DNA of 64,000 nucleotides from Agromyces protaetiae (GCF_004135405.1 NZ_CP035491.1:2418001-2482000), one strand, 5' to 3'. Shown: positions 17,575 through 27,493, numbered from the stretch's first letter. Program-made: numbers and translations. The notes: generated by a model from the sequence alone, not told the origin.

Positions 17575-19233
17575 TCAGCCGCGCGCGATCGCGCGCCCGG
17601 CGTTTCGGCCCGTGAAGAGGCAGCCGCCGAGGAACGTGCCCTCGAGGGCACGGTAGCCGTGCACACCGCCGCCGCCGAAGCCTGCCGCTTCGCCTGCCGC
17701 GTACAGGCCCGGCACGGGCGCGCCGTCGCTGCCGAGCACACGTGAGTCGAGGTCGGTCTGGATGCCGCCCAGGCTCTTGCGCGTGAGGATGTGGAGCTTC
17801 ACCGCGATGAGCGGCCCGGCCGACGGGTCGAGGATGCGGTGCGGGGGAGCGACGCGGATGAGCTTGTCGCCCCGGTAGTGTCGGGCACCGCGGATCGCCG
17901 CGAGCTGCAGGTCTTTCGAGAAGTCGTTGTCGAGCTCGCGGTCGCGCGCGCGGATCTCGCGCTCGATCTCGTCGGTGTCGAGGGGCGCGTCGCCCGCGAG
18001 GCCGCGCATGCCCTCGAGGAGCTCGGGCAGGTTGTCGGCCACGACGAAGTCGACGCCGTGCTCCTTGAACGCCTCGACGGGGCCGGGAGCGCCCGACCCG
18101 AGCCGCTGCGCGAGCAGCCGCAGATTCTTGCCGGTCAGGTCGGGGTTCTGCTCGCTCCCCGAGAGCGCGAACTCCTTCTCGATGATCTTCTGGGTCAGCA
18201 CGAACCACGAGTGCGAGTAGCCCGTCGCGACGAGGTGCTCGAGCGTGCCGAGGGTGTCGAAGCCCGGGAAGAGCGGCGCGGGGAGGCGCTTGCCCGTCGC
18301 GTCGAACCACAGCGACGACGGGCCGGGCAGGATGCGGATGCCATGCATGGGCCACACGGGGTCCCAGTTCGTGATGCCCTCGGTGTAGTGCCACATTCGG
18401 TCGCCGTTCACGAGCCGTGCGCCCGCGCGCTCGCTGATCGCGAGCATGCGGCCGTCGACGTGCGCGGGCACGCCCGAGAGCAGGTCCTCGGGCGCGGTGC
18501 CCATCCGTGACGGCCAGAACTGCCGCACGAGTTCATGGTTGCCGCCGATGCCGCCGGAGGCGACGACGACGGCGGGGGCGCGCAGCTCGAACTCGCCGAC
18601 CTCGTCGCGGTTGGATGCCTCGCCGCGACCGGCCTCGTCGGGCGCGAGCACTGCGCCGCGGACGCCGACGACCGCTCCGTTCTCGACGACGAGCTCGTCG
18701 ACGCGGTGACGGTGGCGGAACTCGACGAGCCCGGCGGCCTCGCCGGCCTTGACGCGCGCGATGAACGGCGCGAGAACGCCGGGGCCAGTGCCCCACGTGA
18801 TGTGGAAGCGCGGCACCGAGTTGCCGTGCCCGCGCGGGCGACCGTCTCCGCGCTCGGCCCAGCCGACGATCGGGAAGAAGCGGACGCCCTTCTCGTGGAG
18901 CCACGCGCGCTTCTCGCCGGCGGCCCACTCGAGGTACGCGTCGGCCCACTTGCGGCCCCACTCGTCTTCGTCGCGGTCGAATCCGGCCGTGCCCGCCCAG
19001 TCCTGCTTCGCGAGCTCGAGCGAATCCTTCACACCCATGCGGCGCTGTTCGGGCGAGTCGACGAAGAACAGGCCGCCGAACGACCAGTGCGCCTGGCCGC
19101 CGAGACTCGCCTCGGGTTCTTGGTCGACGACGACGACGCGCTTGCCGGCGTCGACGAGCTCGGACGCCGCGACGAGGCCGGAGAGGCCTGCGCCGACGAC
19201 GATCGCGTCAGGGGTGGGTTCGGGTGCGGCCAC
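17575..19233 (-). CDS. FAD-binding dehydrogenase (fumarate reductase / KstD-like flavoprotein)
   Basis: A 552-residue flavoprotein. The N-terminal FAD-binding motif is DAIVVGAGLSGLVAASELVDAGKRVVVVDQE, followed by the LGGQAHWSFGGLFFVDSP loop. The C-terminal part has GGIQTDLDSRVL and PGLYAAGEAAGFGGGGVHGYRALEGTFLGGCLFTGR, as in fumarate reductase/3-ketosteroid dehydrogenase relatives. The protein matches the cytoplasmic class usually annotated as FAD-binding dehydrogenase, whose substrate is unknown. No steroid-degradation genes are nearby, so KstD activity is not implied. The next gene downstream is convergent; globin lies upstream on the same strand, 67 bases away. Confidence 0.87.
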   Translation of the reverse strand: MAAPEPTPDAIVVGAGLSGLVAASELVDAGKRVVVVDQEPEASLGGQAHWSFGGLFFVDSPEQRRMGVKDSLELAKQDWAGTAGFDRDEDEWGRKWADAYLEWAAGEKRAWLHEKGVRFFPIVGWAERGDGRPRGHGNSVPRFHITWGTGPGVLAPFIARVKAGEAAGLVEFRHRHRVDELVVENGAVVGVRGAVLAPDEAGRGEASNRDEVGEFELRAPAVVVASGGIGGNHELVRQFWPSRMGTAPEDLLSGVPAHVDGRMLAISERAGARLVNGDRMWHYTEGITNWDPVWPMHGIRILPGPSSLWFDATGKRLPAPLFPGFDTLGTLEHLVATGYSHSWFVLTQKIIEKEFALSGSEQNPDLTGKNLRLLAQRLGSGAPGPVEAFKEHGVDFVVADNLPELLEGMRGLAGDAPLDTDEIEREIRARDRELDNDFSKDLQLAAIRGARHYRGDKLIRVAPPHRILDPSAGPLIAVKLHILTRKSLGGIQTDLDSRVLGSDGAPVPGLYAAGEAAGFGGGGVHGYRALEGTFLGGCLFTGRNAGRAIARG

Positions 19234-19300
19234 AGGGGACTCCTTCGTCTCGGGCAGGGGAGGAGGGCGCCGGAGGCGCCGATCGGGTGGGGTGGCCCGA

Positions 19301-19786
19301 TCATTCCTCGAAGGTGTTGACCATCGCGTGCGCCGCGCGCTGGAGGTAGTCCCAGAGCACTTCTTCCGCGTACGGCGGGAGCATAAGCGTATCGACCGCG
19401 CGGCGCATGTGCAGAAGCCAGCGGTCGCGGGCGTCGGGGTTGACCTTGAACGGCATGTGCCGCATCCGCAGCCGCGGGTGCCCGCGCTCTTCGCTGTACG
19501 TGCCGGGGCCGCCCCAGTACTGCTCGAGGAACATCGTGAGGCGCCGCTCGGCAGGGCCGAGGTCTTCTTCGGGATACATGGGCTTCAGCACGGGATCGCC
19601 TGCGACGCCCTGGTAGAACTCGTGCACGAGTTTCTCGAAGGTCGCGCTGCCGCCGACCTCGTCGAAGAAGGTGACGCCGACGGCGTCGCCGTGCTCGCTC
19701 GCACGGATGGTCGCGTTCGCGGGGCGCGGCGGGCCGGATGCCTCGATGGGGACGACCGGGACGTTCTGCTCGTTCTGCTCGCTCAC
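19301..19786 (-). CDS. glbO: Group II truncated haemoglobin (GlbO type)
   Basis: A 161-residue truncated globin with a 35-residue N-terminal extension. Expected haem-pocket residues are visible: the YWGGPGTYSEERGHPRLRMRHMPF segment contains the CD tyrosine region and the proximal His (RMRH). RDRWLLHM provides the invariant group II Trp at G8. Such proteins bind oxygen or detoxify NO and peroxide. The start overlaps the stop of the MscS gene upstream (ATGA), so the two are translationally coupled. Confidence 0.9.
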   Translation of the reverse strand: MSEQNEQNVPVVPIEASGPPRPANATIRASEHGDAVGVTFFDEVGGSATFEKLVHEFYQGVAGDPVLKPMYPEEDLGPAERRLTMFLEQYWGGPGTYSEERGHPRLRMRHMPFKVNPDARDRWLLHMRRAVDTLMLPPYAEEVLWDYLQRAAHAMVNTFEE

Positions 19787-20931
19787 TCTGGCGCTCCTCC
19801 GGCGGGCGGGGGCGGCGTCTTCGGCGCTCGGTTCGGTCTCGGGCTCTTCACCTGCTCGGTCGTCATCGAGGGCGCACCGCGCCTCGCCGCCTTCTCCTTC
19901 TTCGACGCGCCGTCCGCGCGCCCCGGGACGATCGTGTTGGGCTCGGTGCGCGGCGGCTTCGCGCCCTTCACGCGGCTCGCGCCGTCGAAGCCCGTGAGGA
20001 CGACGGCGTTGAGGTTCGGCATCTGCAGTTCCATCGCGTCGAGCGCGTGCTTGATGCGCGTGCGGAGCTCACGGGCGACGTCGTCCTTCGAGGTCGTGCG
20101 GACCGTGATGACGAGCCGGATCATGAGTGCGCCGTCGATGATCGCCTCGAGGCCCCAGAGTTCAGGTTTCTGCAGGATGCGCGAGCGCCACTTCGTCGAC
20201 TGCCAGAGCTCGGTCGCGGTCGCGAGCAGCGTCGTCTCGACGGCCTCGATGTCTGATTCGTACGGCACGGCGACGTCGAGGATGACCCGCGCCCACCCTT
20301 GCGACATGTTGCCGACGCGCGCGATCTCGCCGTTGCGGACGAACCACATCGTGCCGTTCACGTCGCGGATCTTGGTGATGCGGATCTTCACCTCCTCGAC
20401 GATGCCCGTCGCGGGCCCGAGGTCGACGACGTCGCCGACGCCGACCTGGTCTTCGACGATCATGAAGAGGCCGTTGAGGGTGTCGCGCACGATGTTCTGC
20501 GCCCCGAAGCCGAGGCCCGCGCCGATCGCCGCCGAGAGGAACGTGAACGAGCCGAGCACGTTCGGTGCGAGCACGCCGACGACCTGGAACACGACGACCG
20601 TGACGATCACGATGTTGACGATGTTGGTGAGCACCGAACCGAGCGTCCGGGTGCGTTGGACGACGCGCACGGCCGCGAGCGGCGACGCCTGCAGCGCTTG
20701 CGTGTCGGTGACGTCCTGCTTCTTCTTGACGCCCGTCACGATGCGCTTGACGATGCGGTCGATCGCGAAGTGGAGCGCCCAGCGGATGAGGAGCGCGAGA
20801 CCGACGATGAGGACGATCTGGAGGATGTTGCCCAGGATGTTGGGCGAGTTCACCGTCCACCACTCGGCGAACGGCGCCCAGAAGTCTGCCCAGAACCCGA
20901 GTGGGGCTTCAGGGGCCGGTTCGAAACGCAT
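19783..20931 (-). CDS. Mechanosensitive channel of the MscS family
   Basis: A 382-residue membrane channel. There are three hydrophobic helices, the last being the pore helix FLSAAIGAGLGFGAQNIVRDTLNGLFMIVEDQ with the Gly/Ala packing pattern of TM3. The beta domain (VGDVVDLGPATGIVEEVKIRITKIRDVNGTMWFVRNG) and the C-terminal alpha/beta domain follow. A roughly 70-residue basic, Pro-rich tail is extra to the core. It releases solutes on hypo-osmotic shock. It is translationally coupled to the globin gene and lies 10 bases after the pepN stop, so pepN-mscS-glbO may be co-transcribed. Confidence 0.92.
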   Translation of the reverse strand: MRFEPAPEAPLGFWADFWAPFAEWWTVNSPNILGNILQIVLIVGLALLIRWALHFAIDRIVKRIVTGVKKKQDVTDTQALQASPLAAVRVVQRTRTLGSVLTNIVNIVIVTVVVFQVVGVLAPNVLGSFTFLSAAIGAGLGFGAQNIVRDTLNGLFMIVEDQVGVGDVVDLGPATGIVEEVKIRITKIRDVNGTMWFVRNGEIARVGNMSQGWARVILDVAVPYESDIEAVETTLLATATELWQSTKWRSRILQKPELWGLEAIIDGALMIRLVITVRTTSKDDVARELRTRIKHALDAMELQMPNLNAVVLTGFDGASRVKGAKPPRTEPNTIVPGRADGASKKEKAARRGAPSMTTEQVKSPRPNRAPKTPPPPAGGAPE

Positions 20932-20941
20932 GGGTCGGAGT

Positions 20942-23548
20942 CTACTGAGGGTCGGCTGCGCGCCCGCCGAAGGAGGCCTCGCCGAGCGACGCTTCGAGCG
21001 CCCGCGCGTCGAGGTCGCGCGCGACGAGGGCGCGCTCGAGCTCGGCGAGCTGCTCGGACACGATCCTGCGGAGCGGAGCCGGGGCGGCCGGGTGCGAGTC
21101 GAGCCACGACGCGGCGATCGCCGCCACGTCGGGCGCGACGAGCGGCGCCGGGAAGAGCCCCTTCACGACGATCGCGGCCATGTTCGAGCTGCGGCGACCC
21201 CACATCGTTTCGAGGGCGTCGAAGTACTCGGGCACCGTCGGTGCGAGGAGCGTCGCCGGCGCGGCGCGCCGCCACCCTTCGGCGATCGCGCGTGCGAGAT
21301 CGTTCGACAGCGAGACATCCGTCGCGACCCGCCGGAAGGCGGCCGCCTTGCCTTCGAGATCGGGCCGGGCGGCGCGCGCGGTCTCGGCGAGCTGGCGGCC
21401 TTTCGCGGTGTCGTCGAGTGCGAGCGCGGCGTCGAGCTCGGCGTCGTCGCCGACGCCGAGTGCGGCGCGCGCGATCGTGAGCTCCCACCGCAGGTCGAGG
21501 TCGATCGCCAGGCCGGGCAGCGCCGTCGAGCCGTCGAGGAGCGAGCCGAGCACGTCGGCGTGGGCCGGCGTCGACGCGATGCGCGTGAACGCCTTGACGA
21601 GTTGCAGCTGCGCGTCGGAGCCTTCGCCCGCAAGCGCCGCTTGAGCCCACAGCGCGTCACCCGCTTCGGCGGCGACGATGTGCCGGTGGTCTTCGGCGAC
21701 GTACTTGCCGAGGGCGGTCTCGAGACGCGTGAGGGCGAGTCCGCGCGCCGACGACTGCGTCTCGCGGCCGATACCCGCGAGGACGAGGCGTACGAAGGCC
21801 GTCGCCGGGAGCTCGGCGTCGCGTACGGCGTCCCATGCAGAGCCGAGCACGACGGCGCGGCCCACGGGGTCGTCGAGGTCGGCGAGGTGGGCGATCGCGG
21901 TCGCGAACGAGCGCTCGTCGAGCCGCACCTTCGCGTAGGTGAGGTCGTCGTCGTTCACGAGGAGGAGATCGGGCACCGGACGGCCGACGAGCTCGGGCAC
22001 GTCGGTCGAGGCGCCGTCGATGTCGAGTTCGGTGCGGAACGTGCGCGCGAGCGCGCCCTCGACGAGGTCGTAGGCGCCGACCGCGAGGCGGTGCTGGCGC
22101 AGGGTCGGATGACTCGCAGCCGCCGTCTGCTCGATGCGGGCGGCGGCGATGAGGCCCGAGCCATCCGTCTCGACGACGAGCCGGAGCGTGTTGACGCCCG
22201 CAGTCTCGAGCCATGCCTTCGACCACTCGCCGAGCGAGCGGCCGCTCGCGACCTCGAGTTCGGCCAGGAGGTCGGCGAGGGTCGCGTTGCCGCCGCCGTG
22301 CTTCGCGAGGTACGCGCCGACGCCGCGCTGGAACGCGTCGAGCCCGGCCCACGCCACGAGCTGCTTCAGCACCGACGCGCCTTTGTCGTAGGTGATGGCG
22401 TCGAAGTTGACCTCGACGTCGGCCAGGTCGCGGATCTCGGCGACGATGGGATGCGTCGAAGGCAGCTGGTCTTGCTCGGCTGCGTAGGTTTTCTCGTCGC
22501 TCGCGAACGTCGCCCACACGCCCGTGAACTCGGTCACCTGCGAGGTCGCAAGCGTCGACGCCCAGGTTGCGAACGACTCGTTGAGCCACAGGTCGTTCCA
22601 CCACTTCATGGTCACCGAGTTGCCGAACCACATGTGGCTGAGCTCGTGCAGCACGACGATCGCGCGCTGCTCGCGGCGGGCGTCGGAGACGCGCGAGCGG
22701 AACAGGTAGCCCTCGTTGAAGGTCACCGCGCCGACGTTCTCCATGGCGCCCCAGTTGTACTCGGGCACGAAGATCTGGTCGTACTTGCCGTACGGGTAGG
22801 GCACGCCGAAGGCGTTCTCGTAGAACGCGAGTCCGGCCTGCACGGTCTCGAACATGACGTCGGGCTCGGCGTACTTGGCGAGCGAGCGGCGCGTGAAGAG
22901 GCCGAGCGGCACGTCGCGGCCGTCGACGCTCGCAGCACTGCCGTGCCACGAGGCGTAGGGCCCCGCGATGATCGCGACGATGTAGCTCGAGATGGCCGGT
23001 CCGGTCTCGAAGGCCCAGGTGGAGCTTCGGGATGTCTCGTCGGCCACGGGCACCGGCGAGGCCGCGTTGCTCAGCACCGTCCAGTGCGCGGGTGCTGTGA
23101 TCGTGAAGCGGACGCCCGCCTTGAGATCGGGCTGGTCGAAGACCGCGTAGACGCGGTTCGCCTCGGCGACGGCGAACTCGGTGTAGAGGTAGGTCTCGCC
23201 GTCGACGGGGTCGGTGAACTTGTGGAGGCCCTCGCCCGTGTTCGTATACGCGTTCGTCGAGACGACGCGAAGCTCGTTGTCGGCGGCGAGGTCGTCGAGA
23301 CGGATGCGTGTGCCGTCGGAAGCCGCCGCGGGGTCGAGCACGCGTCCGTTGAGCTCGAGTTCGTGGATCGCGACCGTCGTCGCCTCGATGAAGGTCGACG
23401 CGCCGGGAGTCGCGCGGAAGCGCGCGACCGTCTCGGAGCGGAACTCATCGCCCGGCAGCGTGAGGTCGAGGGTGACGTCGTAGGCGGGGGAGGAGACGAT
23501 CCCCGCTCGCTGTTCGGCTTCGGTGCGGGTGAGGTTCGCAGCGGGCAT
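20942..23548 (-). CDS. pepN: Aminopeptidase N (M1 family), copy 1
   Basis: An 868-residue M1 zinc aminopeptidase that removes N-terminal residues from peptides. The substrate exopeptidase motif is GAMEN (EYNWGAMENVGAV). The zinc site is HELSHMWFG, followed 18 residues later by the third ligand in LWLNESFATW; the catalytic Tyr region is present further on. Full length with the ERAP1-like C-terminal domain, as in actinobacterial PepN. Cytoplasmic, no signal peptide. A clearly related second copy lies at 27522-30092. Confidence 0.95.
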   Translation of the reverse strand: MPAANLTRTEAEQRAGIVSSPAYDVTLDLTLPGDEFRSETVARFRATPGASTFIEATTVAIHELELNGRVLDPAAASDGTRIRLDDLAADNELRVVSTNAYTNTGEGLHKFTDPVDGETYLYTEFAVAEANRVYAVFDQPDLKAGVRFTITAPAHWTVLSNAASPVPVADETSRSSTWAFETGPAISSYIVAIIAGPYASWHGSAASVDGRDVPLGLFTRRSLAKYAEPDVMFETVQAGLAFYENAFGVPYPYGKYDQIFVPEYNWGAMENVGAVTFNEGYLFRSRVSDARREQRAIVVLHELSHMWFGNSVTMKWWNDLWLNESFATWASTLATSQVTEFTGVWATFASDEKTYAAEQDQLPSTHPIVAEIRDLADVEVNFDAITYDKGASVLKQLVAWAGLDAFQRGVGAYLAKHGGGNATLADLLAELEVASGRSLGEWSKAWLETAGVNTLRLVVETDGSGLIAAARIEQTAAASHPTLRQHRLAVGAYDLVEGALARTFRTELDIDGASTDVPELVGRPVPDLLLVNDDDLTYAKVRLDERSFATAIAHLADLDDPVGRAVVLGSAWDAVRDAELPATAFVRLVLAGIGRETQSSARGLALTRLETALGKYVAEDHRHIVAAEAGDALWAQAALAGEGSDAQLQLVKAFTRIASTPAHADVLGSLLDGSTALPGLAIDLDLRWELTIARAALGVGDDAELDAALALDDTAKGRQLAETARAARPDLEGKAAAFRRVATDVSLSNDLARAIAEGWRRAAPATLLAPTVPEYFDALETMWGRRSSNMAAIVVKGLFPAPLVAPDVAAIAASWLDSHPAAPAPLRRIVSEQLAELERALVARDLDARALEASLGEASFGGRAADPQ

Positions 23549-23597
23549 GACGTCCTTCCGGGTCGCTTGTGGCTTCCGTCAGCCTAGCGAGGCGCGC

Positions 23598-24308
23598 TCA
23601 GCCTTCCGCGAGCAGTCCGTGCTCGTACGCGAGGATCACGAGTCGCACGCGGTCGCGCGCGTCGAGCTTCTGCAGGAGGTGCCCGACGTGGGTCTTGACC
23701 GTCGACTCCGACAGGAAGAACCGCTCGGCGAGCTCGGCGTTGTTGAGGCCTTCGGCGATCGCGATGAGGATCTCGCGCTCGCGCGCGGTGAGCGCCGCGA
23801 TGGCGGCGGCGTGCGGGTCGCGGGCGGCCGAGGCATCCGGACCTCCGGTGGGTTCGCCGCCGGGCGCGACCGGCACCCGGTCGGCGAACAGTTCGAGCAT
23901 GCGCCGTGTCACGCGCGGCGAGAGCGCCGCCTCGCCCGAGTGCACCGTGCGGATCGCGGCCACGAGCTCTTCGGGCCGCACGTCTTTGAGGAGGAAGCCG
24001 CTCGCCCCCGCGCGGATCGCCGCGAACGCGTACTCGTCGAGGTCGAACGTCGTGAGCACGAGGATGTGCGGCGGGTCTGCGAGCGTCGAGATCGCCGCGG
24101 TCGCCTCGATGCCGTCCATGCCGGGCATGCGGACGTCCATGAGGACGACGTCGGGTGCCGCGTCGCGCACGAGGGCGAGCGCTTCGCGCCCGTCGGATGC
24201 CTCGCCGACGATCTCGATCCCGGGCTCGGCCTCGAGGACGAGCCGGAATCCGGTGCGGACGAGCGACTGGTCGTCGACGATGCCGACTCGCACCGGGACA
24301 TCCATCAT
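23598..24308 (-). CDS. NarL/FixJ-type response regulator
   Basis: A 236-residue response regulator. The receiver has the acidic pair in VGIVDDQSLVRTG, the phospho-acceptor Asp in DVVLMDVRMPGMDG, Thr in VLVLTTFD, and Lys in GFLLKDV. A linker follows, then a LuxR helix-turn-helix (LTAREREILIAIAEGLNNAELAERFFLSESTVKTHV). The ATG overlaps the kinase stop by four bases. It is the last gene of the ABC-permease-kinase-regulator operon and probably controls that exporter. Confidence 0.94.
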   Translation of the reverse strand: MMDVPVRVGIVDDQSLVRTGFRLVLEAEPGIEIVGEASDGREALALVRDAAPDVVLMDVRMPGMDGIEATAAISTLADPPHILVLTTFDLDEYAFAAIRAGASGFLLKDVRPEELVAAIRTVHSGEAALSPRVTRRMLELFADRVPVAPGGEPTGGPDASAARDPHAAAIAALTAREREILIAIAEGLNNAELAERFFLSESTVKTHVGHLLQKLDARDRVRLVILAYEHGLLAEG

Positions 24309-25629
24309 GTATTGCTCCTGTTCGTCGTGAGGGTGACGCGCATCCGCCAGCCGCCACCGCGCAGCGGGCCCGCCTCGACTGTGCCGTCGTAGAGCGCTGC
24401 GCGCTCGCGCACCCCGGTGAGGCCGCGTCCGGCGCCCGTCGTGGCGGGGCTGCTCGTGCTCGCGGCGACTCCCGCGCCGCCGGCGCCCCCGGACCGCCGT
24501 CTTCGACGACGATCTCGACGACGTCGTCGCGGTAGGCGACCGCGACGTCGACCCGGTCGGTGCGCCCGCCGTGGCGGAGCGCGTTCGTGAGGCCCTCCTG
24601 CACGATGCGGTAGATCGTGAGCCCGAGGGCGGGATCGTCGTTCGGCGGGACTCCCGTCGTCGTCAGCCACACCGGGAGCCCCGCCTCGCGGAAGCCGTCG
24701 ACGAGTTCGGGGAGCTCTGCGACATCGGGCTGCGGGTGGCGCTCGGCCGGGACATCCGCTTCGTCAGACGCGTTCAGCACGCCGAGCATGCGCCGCATGT
24801 CGCCGAGCGCCTCGCGGCCCGTCTCGGCGACGCCGCGCATGAGCTCGGCGGCCCGCTCGGGGTCGCGCGGGGCGGACGCGGCCGACCCCTCGGCCATCGT
24901 GATCATGACCGTGAGCCCGTGCGACACGATGTCGTGCATCTCGCGCGCGATCCGCGCCCGCTCGTCGGCCGCCGCGAGCCGCACTCGCTGATCGCGCTCG
25001 CGCGCGAGGTCGTGCGCGCGAGCGATGAGCGCCGCGAGATACCGGCGCCGGTTGCCGACCGTGACGCCGAGGAGCACGGCGACGAGCATGAGCACGACGT
25101 ACTGGGTGATGGTGCTCCCGAGGGGGTCGTACTCGCGCCCTTCGAACCCGCGGGTGATGAAACCGGCCGTGCCGAACAGCACCGGCACGTACGCGACGCC
25201 GACCGACAAGGCTGCGGAGACGCCGTATCCGATCCACGCGTCGCGCGTCGACCGGTATGCACCGAGCGCGTAGAGCGCGAGCAGCACCGCGAACGACTCG
25301 TTCGAGAACGGCGAGGTGAGCACGCAGGCTCCCCAGGCGATCGCGAACACGAGCCACGGCCGCGTGCGCCGGAACAGGAACAGCGCGACGCCCGCGGCGA
25401 TCGCCGCCGCGATGTGGACGGCCGTCATCCCCCACGTCGGACCCCCCGGCATGAGCGACACCGCGATCGCCCCGAGGATCGTCGGCACGAGGTAGAACCC
25501 CGCGATGAGCCCGTCGGTGAGGCGCGGATGCCTCGCCCAGAACTGCCGGATGACCCCCGGTGGCTTCGGCAGCAGAACGCCTCCCTCTGTGCCCGTATCG
25601 GGGCCGAGGGAGGCGCTCTGCCGTGCCAT
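24305..25629 (-). pseudogene. Sensor histidine kinase (NarX/DesK type), frameshifted (probable sequencing error)
   Basis: This encodes a membrane kinase: about five hydrophobic segments in the first 190 residues, then the HisKA_3 phospho-acceptor helix ERARIAREMHDIVSHGLTVM, then the ATPase domain with a start of the N-box at IYRIVQEGLTNALRHG and G1 VVEDGGPGA. The frame then breaks: it runs on into unrelated residues, while the true end (GRGLTGVRERAALYDG...WRMRVTLTT) continues in another frame and stops at 24305. One extra G in the G5 run (plus-strand C5 at 24486-24490) restores PGGAGGAGV and the whole domain. Operon overlaps on both sides are intact, so a missing base in the data is the likely cause. 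Confidence 0.87.
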
Positions 25630-25639
25630 GTTCAGGATG

Positions 25640-26485
25640 TTACGCGTCGCGGCGCTTGAGGAGCACGGATGCGCCCGTGAGCGACACGGCCGTCCAGCCG
25701 AGCGTGAGGAGCAGGCTCTGCCACACGTTCGGGTCGGTCGACGCCGGGTCGATGAGCGACGGCGGGGTCGTCATCGTCGAGCCCGCCGAGGCGAGCAGGA
25801 ACGGCACGATGTCGTGCGCCCAGTCGGCCGGGATGAGCTGGAGGATCATGGGCACGAGCAGGATGAAGCCGAGGACGACCGCGATGCCGCCTGCACTCGA
25901 GCGGAGCATCGCCCCGACGCCGAGCGCGAACACCGACACGAGGGCCAGGTAGAGCGCGCCGAGGGCGAGCGGCTGCAGCACCTCGGGGTCGAAGAGGCTC
26001 GCCTCGACGCCCGCACCCGAGAACACGAGGTTCGCGACGAGGAACGCCGCGACGAGCGCGACCGCCGAGACGACGAACGTCGCGACGAACAGCACGACGG
26101 CCTTCGCCGCGAGCACCGGCAGGCGCTTGGGCGTCGCCTGGAACGACGAGCGGATCATGCCCGTCGTGTACTCGCCGCTGATCGACAGCACGCCGAGCAC
26201 GCCCACGACGAGTTGCCCGAACAGGACGCCGAACGATGCCGCCTGCACGACGAAGCCGACCTGCTGGTCGGCGGGCGCCTGCGAGACATCCATGTTGCCG
26301 CCCATGCCGCCTGTGAACGTCGCCGACATGAGCCACGCCATGCCGACCGCGATGACGACGACGATCGCGTACGACCACACGGTCGAGCGGAGGCTCTTGA
26401 GCTTGATCCACTCCGAGTTGAGGAGCCCCGCGAAGGTCGGGTTGCGACGCTGGGTCGGGACGGCGGTGAGGGCTGCGGCGGTCAT
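25640..26485 (-). CDS. ABC-2 type exporter permease
   Basis: A 281-residue membrane protein with six hydrophobic helices. It begins with the usual cytoplasmic N-terminus (FAGLLNSEWIKLKSLRSTVWSYAI), then a large external loop after TM1 and the GEYTTGMIRSSFQATPKR cytoplasmic loop that contacts the ATPase, as in ABC-2/BcrB-like permeases. Its start overlaps the stop of the ATPase gene (ATGA), and the kinase starts 10 bases downstream. The exporter probably handles a peptide or membrane-active compound sensed by the adjacent kinase; the substrate is not known. Confidence 0.9.
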   Translation of the reverse strand: MTAAALTAVPTQRRNPTFAGLLNSEWIKLKSLRSTVWSYAIVVVIAVGMAWLMSATFTGGMGGNMDVSQAPADQQVGFVVQAASFGVLFGQLVVGVLGVLSISGEYTTGMIRSSFQATPKRLPVLAAKAVVLFVATFVVSAVALVAAFLVANLVFSGAGVEASLFDPEVLQPLALGALYLALVSVFALGVGAMLRSSAGGIAVVLGFILLVPMILQLIPADWAHDIVPFLLASAGSTMTTPPSLIDPASTDPNVWQSLLLTLGWTAVSLTGASVLLKRRDA

Positions 26486-27393
26486 CGGACGGCCTCCGTT
26501 CGGTACTCGACGACGTCGGCCGTGAGGGCCATGTAAGCCTCTTCGAGCGACGCGGACTGGGTGGTGAGTTCGTGCAAGGCGAGGCCGTTCGCGGCTGCGA
26601 GGTCTCCGATGACGGATGCCTCGTGACCCGTCACCTCGAGGACGCCGCCCTCGCTCCGGACGATCGCGACCTCGGGGGCCGCGAGCAGGTCGGCGAGTTG
26701 CGACGAGTGCGGCGACCGCACCCGCACGCGGGGACGCGTGCCGCCCGCGATGACGTCGGAGACGGGCGCGTCGACGATGACCTCGCCTTTGCCGAGCACG
26801 ATGAGGTGGTCGGCCGTGAGGGCCATCTCGCTCATGAGGTGCGACGAGAGGAAGACCGTGCGGCCTTCGTCGGCGAGGTGGCGGACGAGCCGGCGCACCC
26901 ACAGCACGCCCTCGGGGTCGAGCCCGTTGACGGGCTCGTCGAGGAGGAGGGTCGCGGGGTCGCCGAGGAGAGCCGCCGCGATGCCGAGCCGCTGGCCCAT
27001 GCCGAGCGAGAACCCGCCGACGCGCTTGCGCGCGACCGACTCGAGGCCCGTGAGCTCGATGACCTCGGCGACGCGCTTCCTGCCGATGCCGTGCGTCGCG
27101 GCCATCGCGAGGAGGTGGTTCTCGGCGGTGCGGCCCGTGTGCACGGCCTTCGCGTCGAGCAGGGCGCCGACCTCGCGGAGCGGCGCCTTGTGCTCGGCGT
27201 ACGGCTTGCCGTTGACGGTGACCGTGCCGGCGCTCGGGCGGTCGAGGCCCACGATCATGCGCATCGTGGTCGACTTGCCCGCGCCGTTCGGGCCGAGGAA
27301 GCCCGTGACCCGGCCCGGTTGGACGGTGAAGGTGATGTCGTTGACGGCGGTCTTGGCGCCGTAGCGCTTCGAGAGCCCGGTAGCGGTGATCAT
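26482..27393 (-). CDS. ABC exporter ATP-binding protein
   Basis: A 303-residue ATPase of the CcmA/BcrA type: Walker A GPNGAGKSTT, signature FSLGMGQRLGIA, Walker B TLLLDEPVNGLD, switch His in SSHLMSEM. A C-terminal domain of about 80 residues ends with EAYMALTADVVEYRT, typical of antibiotic or peptide exporters. It is the first gene of the minus-strand operon ATPase-permease-kinase-regulator. Confidence 0.94.
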   Translation of the reverse strand: MITATGLSKRYGAKTAVNDITFTVQPGRVTGFLGPNGAGKSTTMRMIVGLDRPSAGTVTVNGKPYAEHKAPLREVGALLDAKAVHTGRTAENHLLAMAATHGIGRKRVAEVIELTGLESVARKRVGGFSLGMGQRLGIAAALLGDPATLLLDEPVNGLDPEGVLWVRRLVRHLADEGRTVFLSSHLMSEMALTADHLIVLGKGEVIVDAPVSDVIAGGTRPRVRVRSPHSSQLADLLAAPEVAIVRSEGGVLEVTGHEASVIGDLAAANGLALHELTTQSASLEEAYMALTADVVEYRTEAVR

Positions 27394-27446
27394 GTCAACG
27401 AATCTACGGATGCCTCGGAGGGGGCACATCCGTCCCCGGAACGGTT

Positions 27447-27493
27447 GTGGGCGGCCCCGGTCTCGTACCTGGGTACGAGTCGGGACCGCCCAC
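27447..27493 (-). terminator. Long hairpin terminator after pepN copy 2
   Basis: A near-perfect inverted repeat: GTGGGCGG...CTCGTACC at 27447-27469 matches GGTACGAG...CCGCCCAC up to 27493, with only one or two mismatches in about 22 pairs. It lies 28 bases after the pepN2 stop and before the ABC operon, separating the two transcription units. No clear U-run, as is usual in high-GC actinobacteria. Confidence 0.75.

Noticed and set aside
19260..19300. GGCGCC-rich inverted repeat between globin and FAD dehydrogenase genes
   Set aside because: A short GC hairpin is possible, but it is too weak in this base composition to call a terminator.
18749..23587. A 1612-codon open frame on the plus strand
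   Set aside because: It runs antisense to the FAD dehydrogenase, globin, MscS and PepN genes. High GC at third positions of the real genes keeps the opposite strand open; the translation is Arg/Glu-rich low complexity with no domain.
23584..24300. The long frame joining the kinase with the response regulator region
   Set aside because: After the frameshift the kinase frame continues antisense-like through the regulator gene in a non-coding phase; the residues are Arg/Ala-rich and match nothing.
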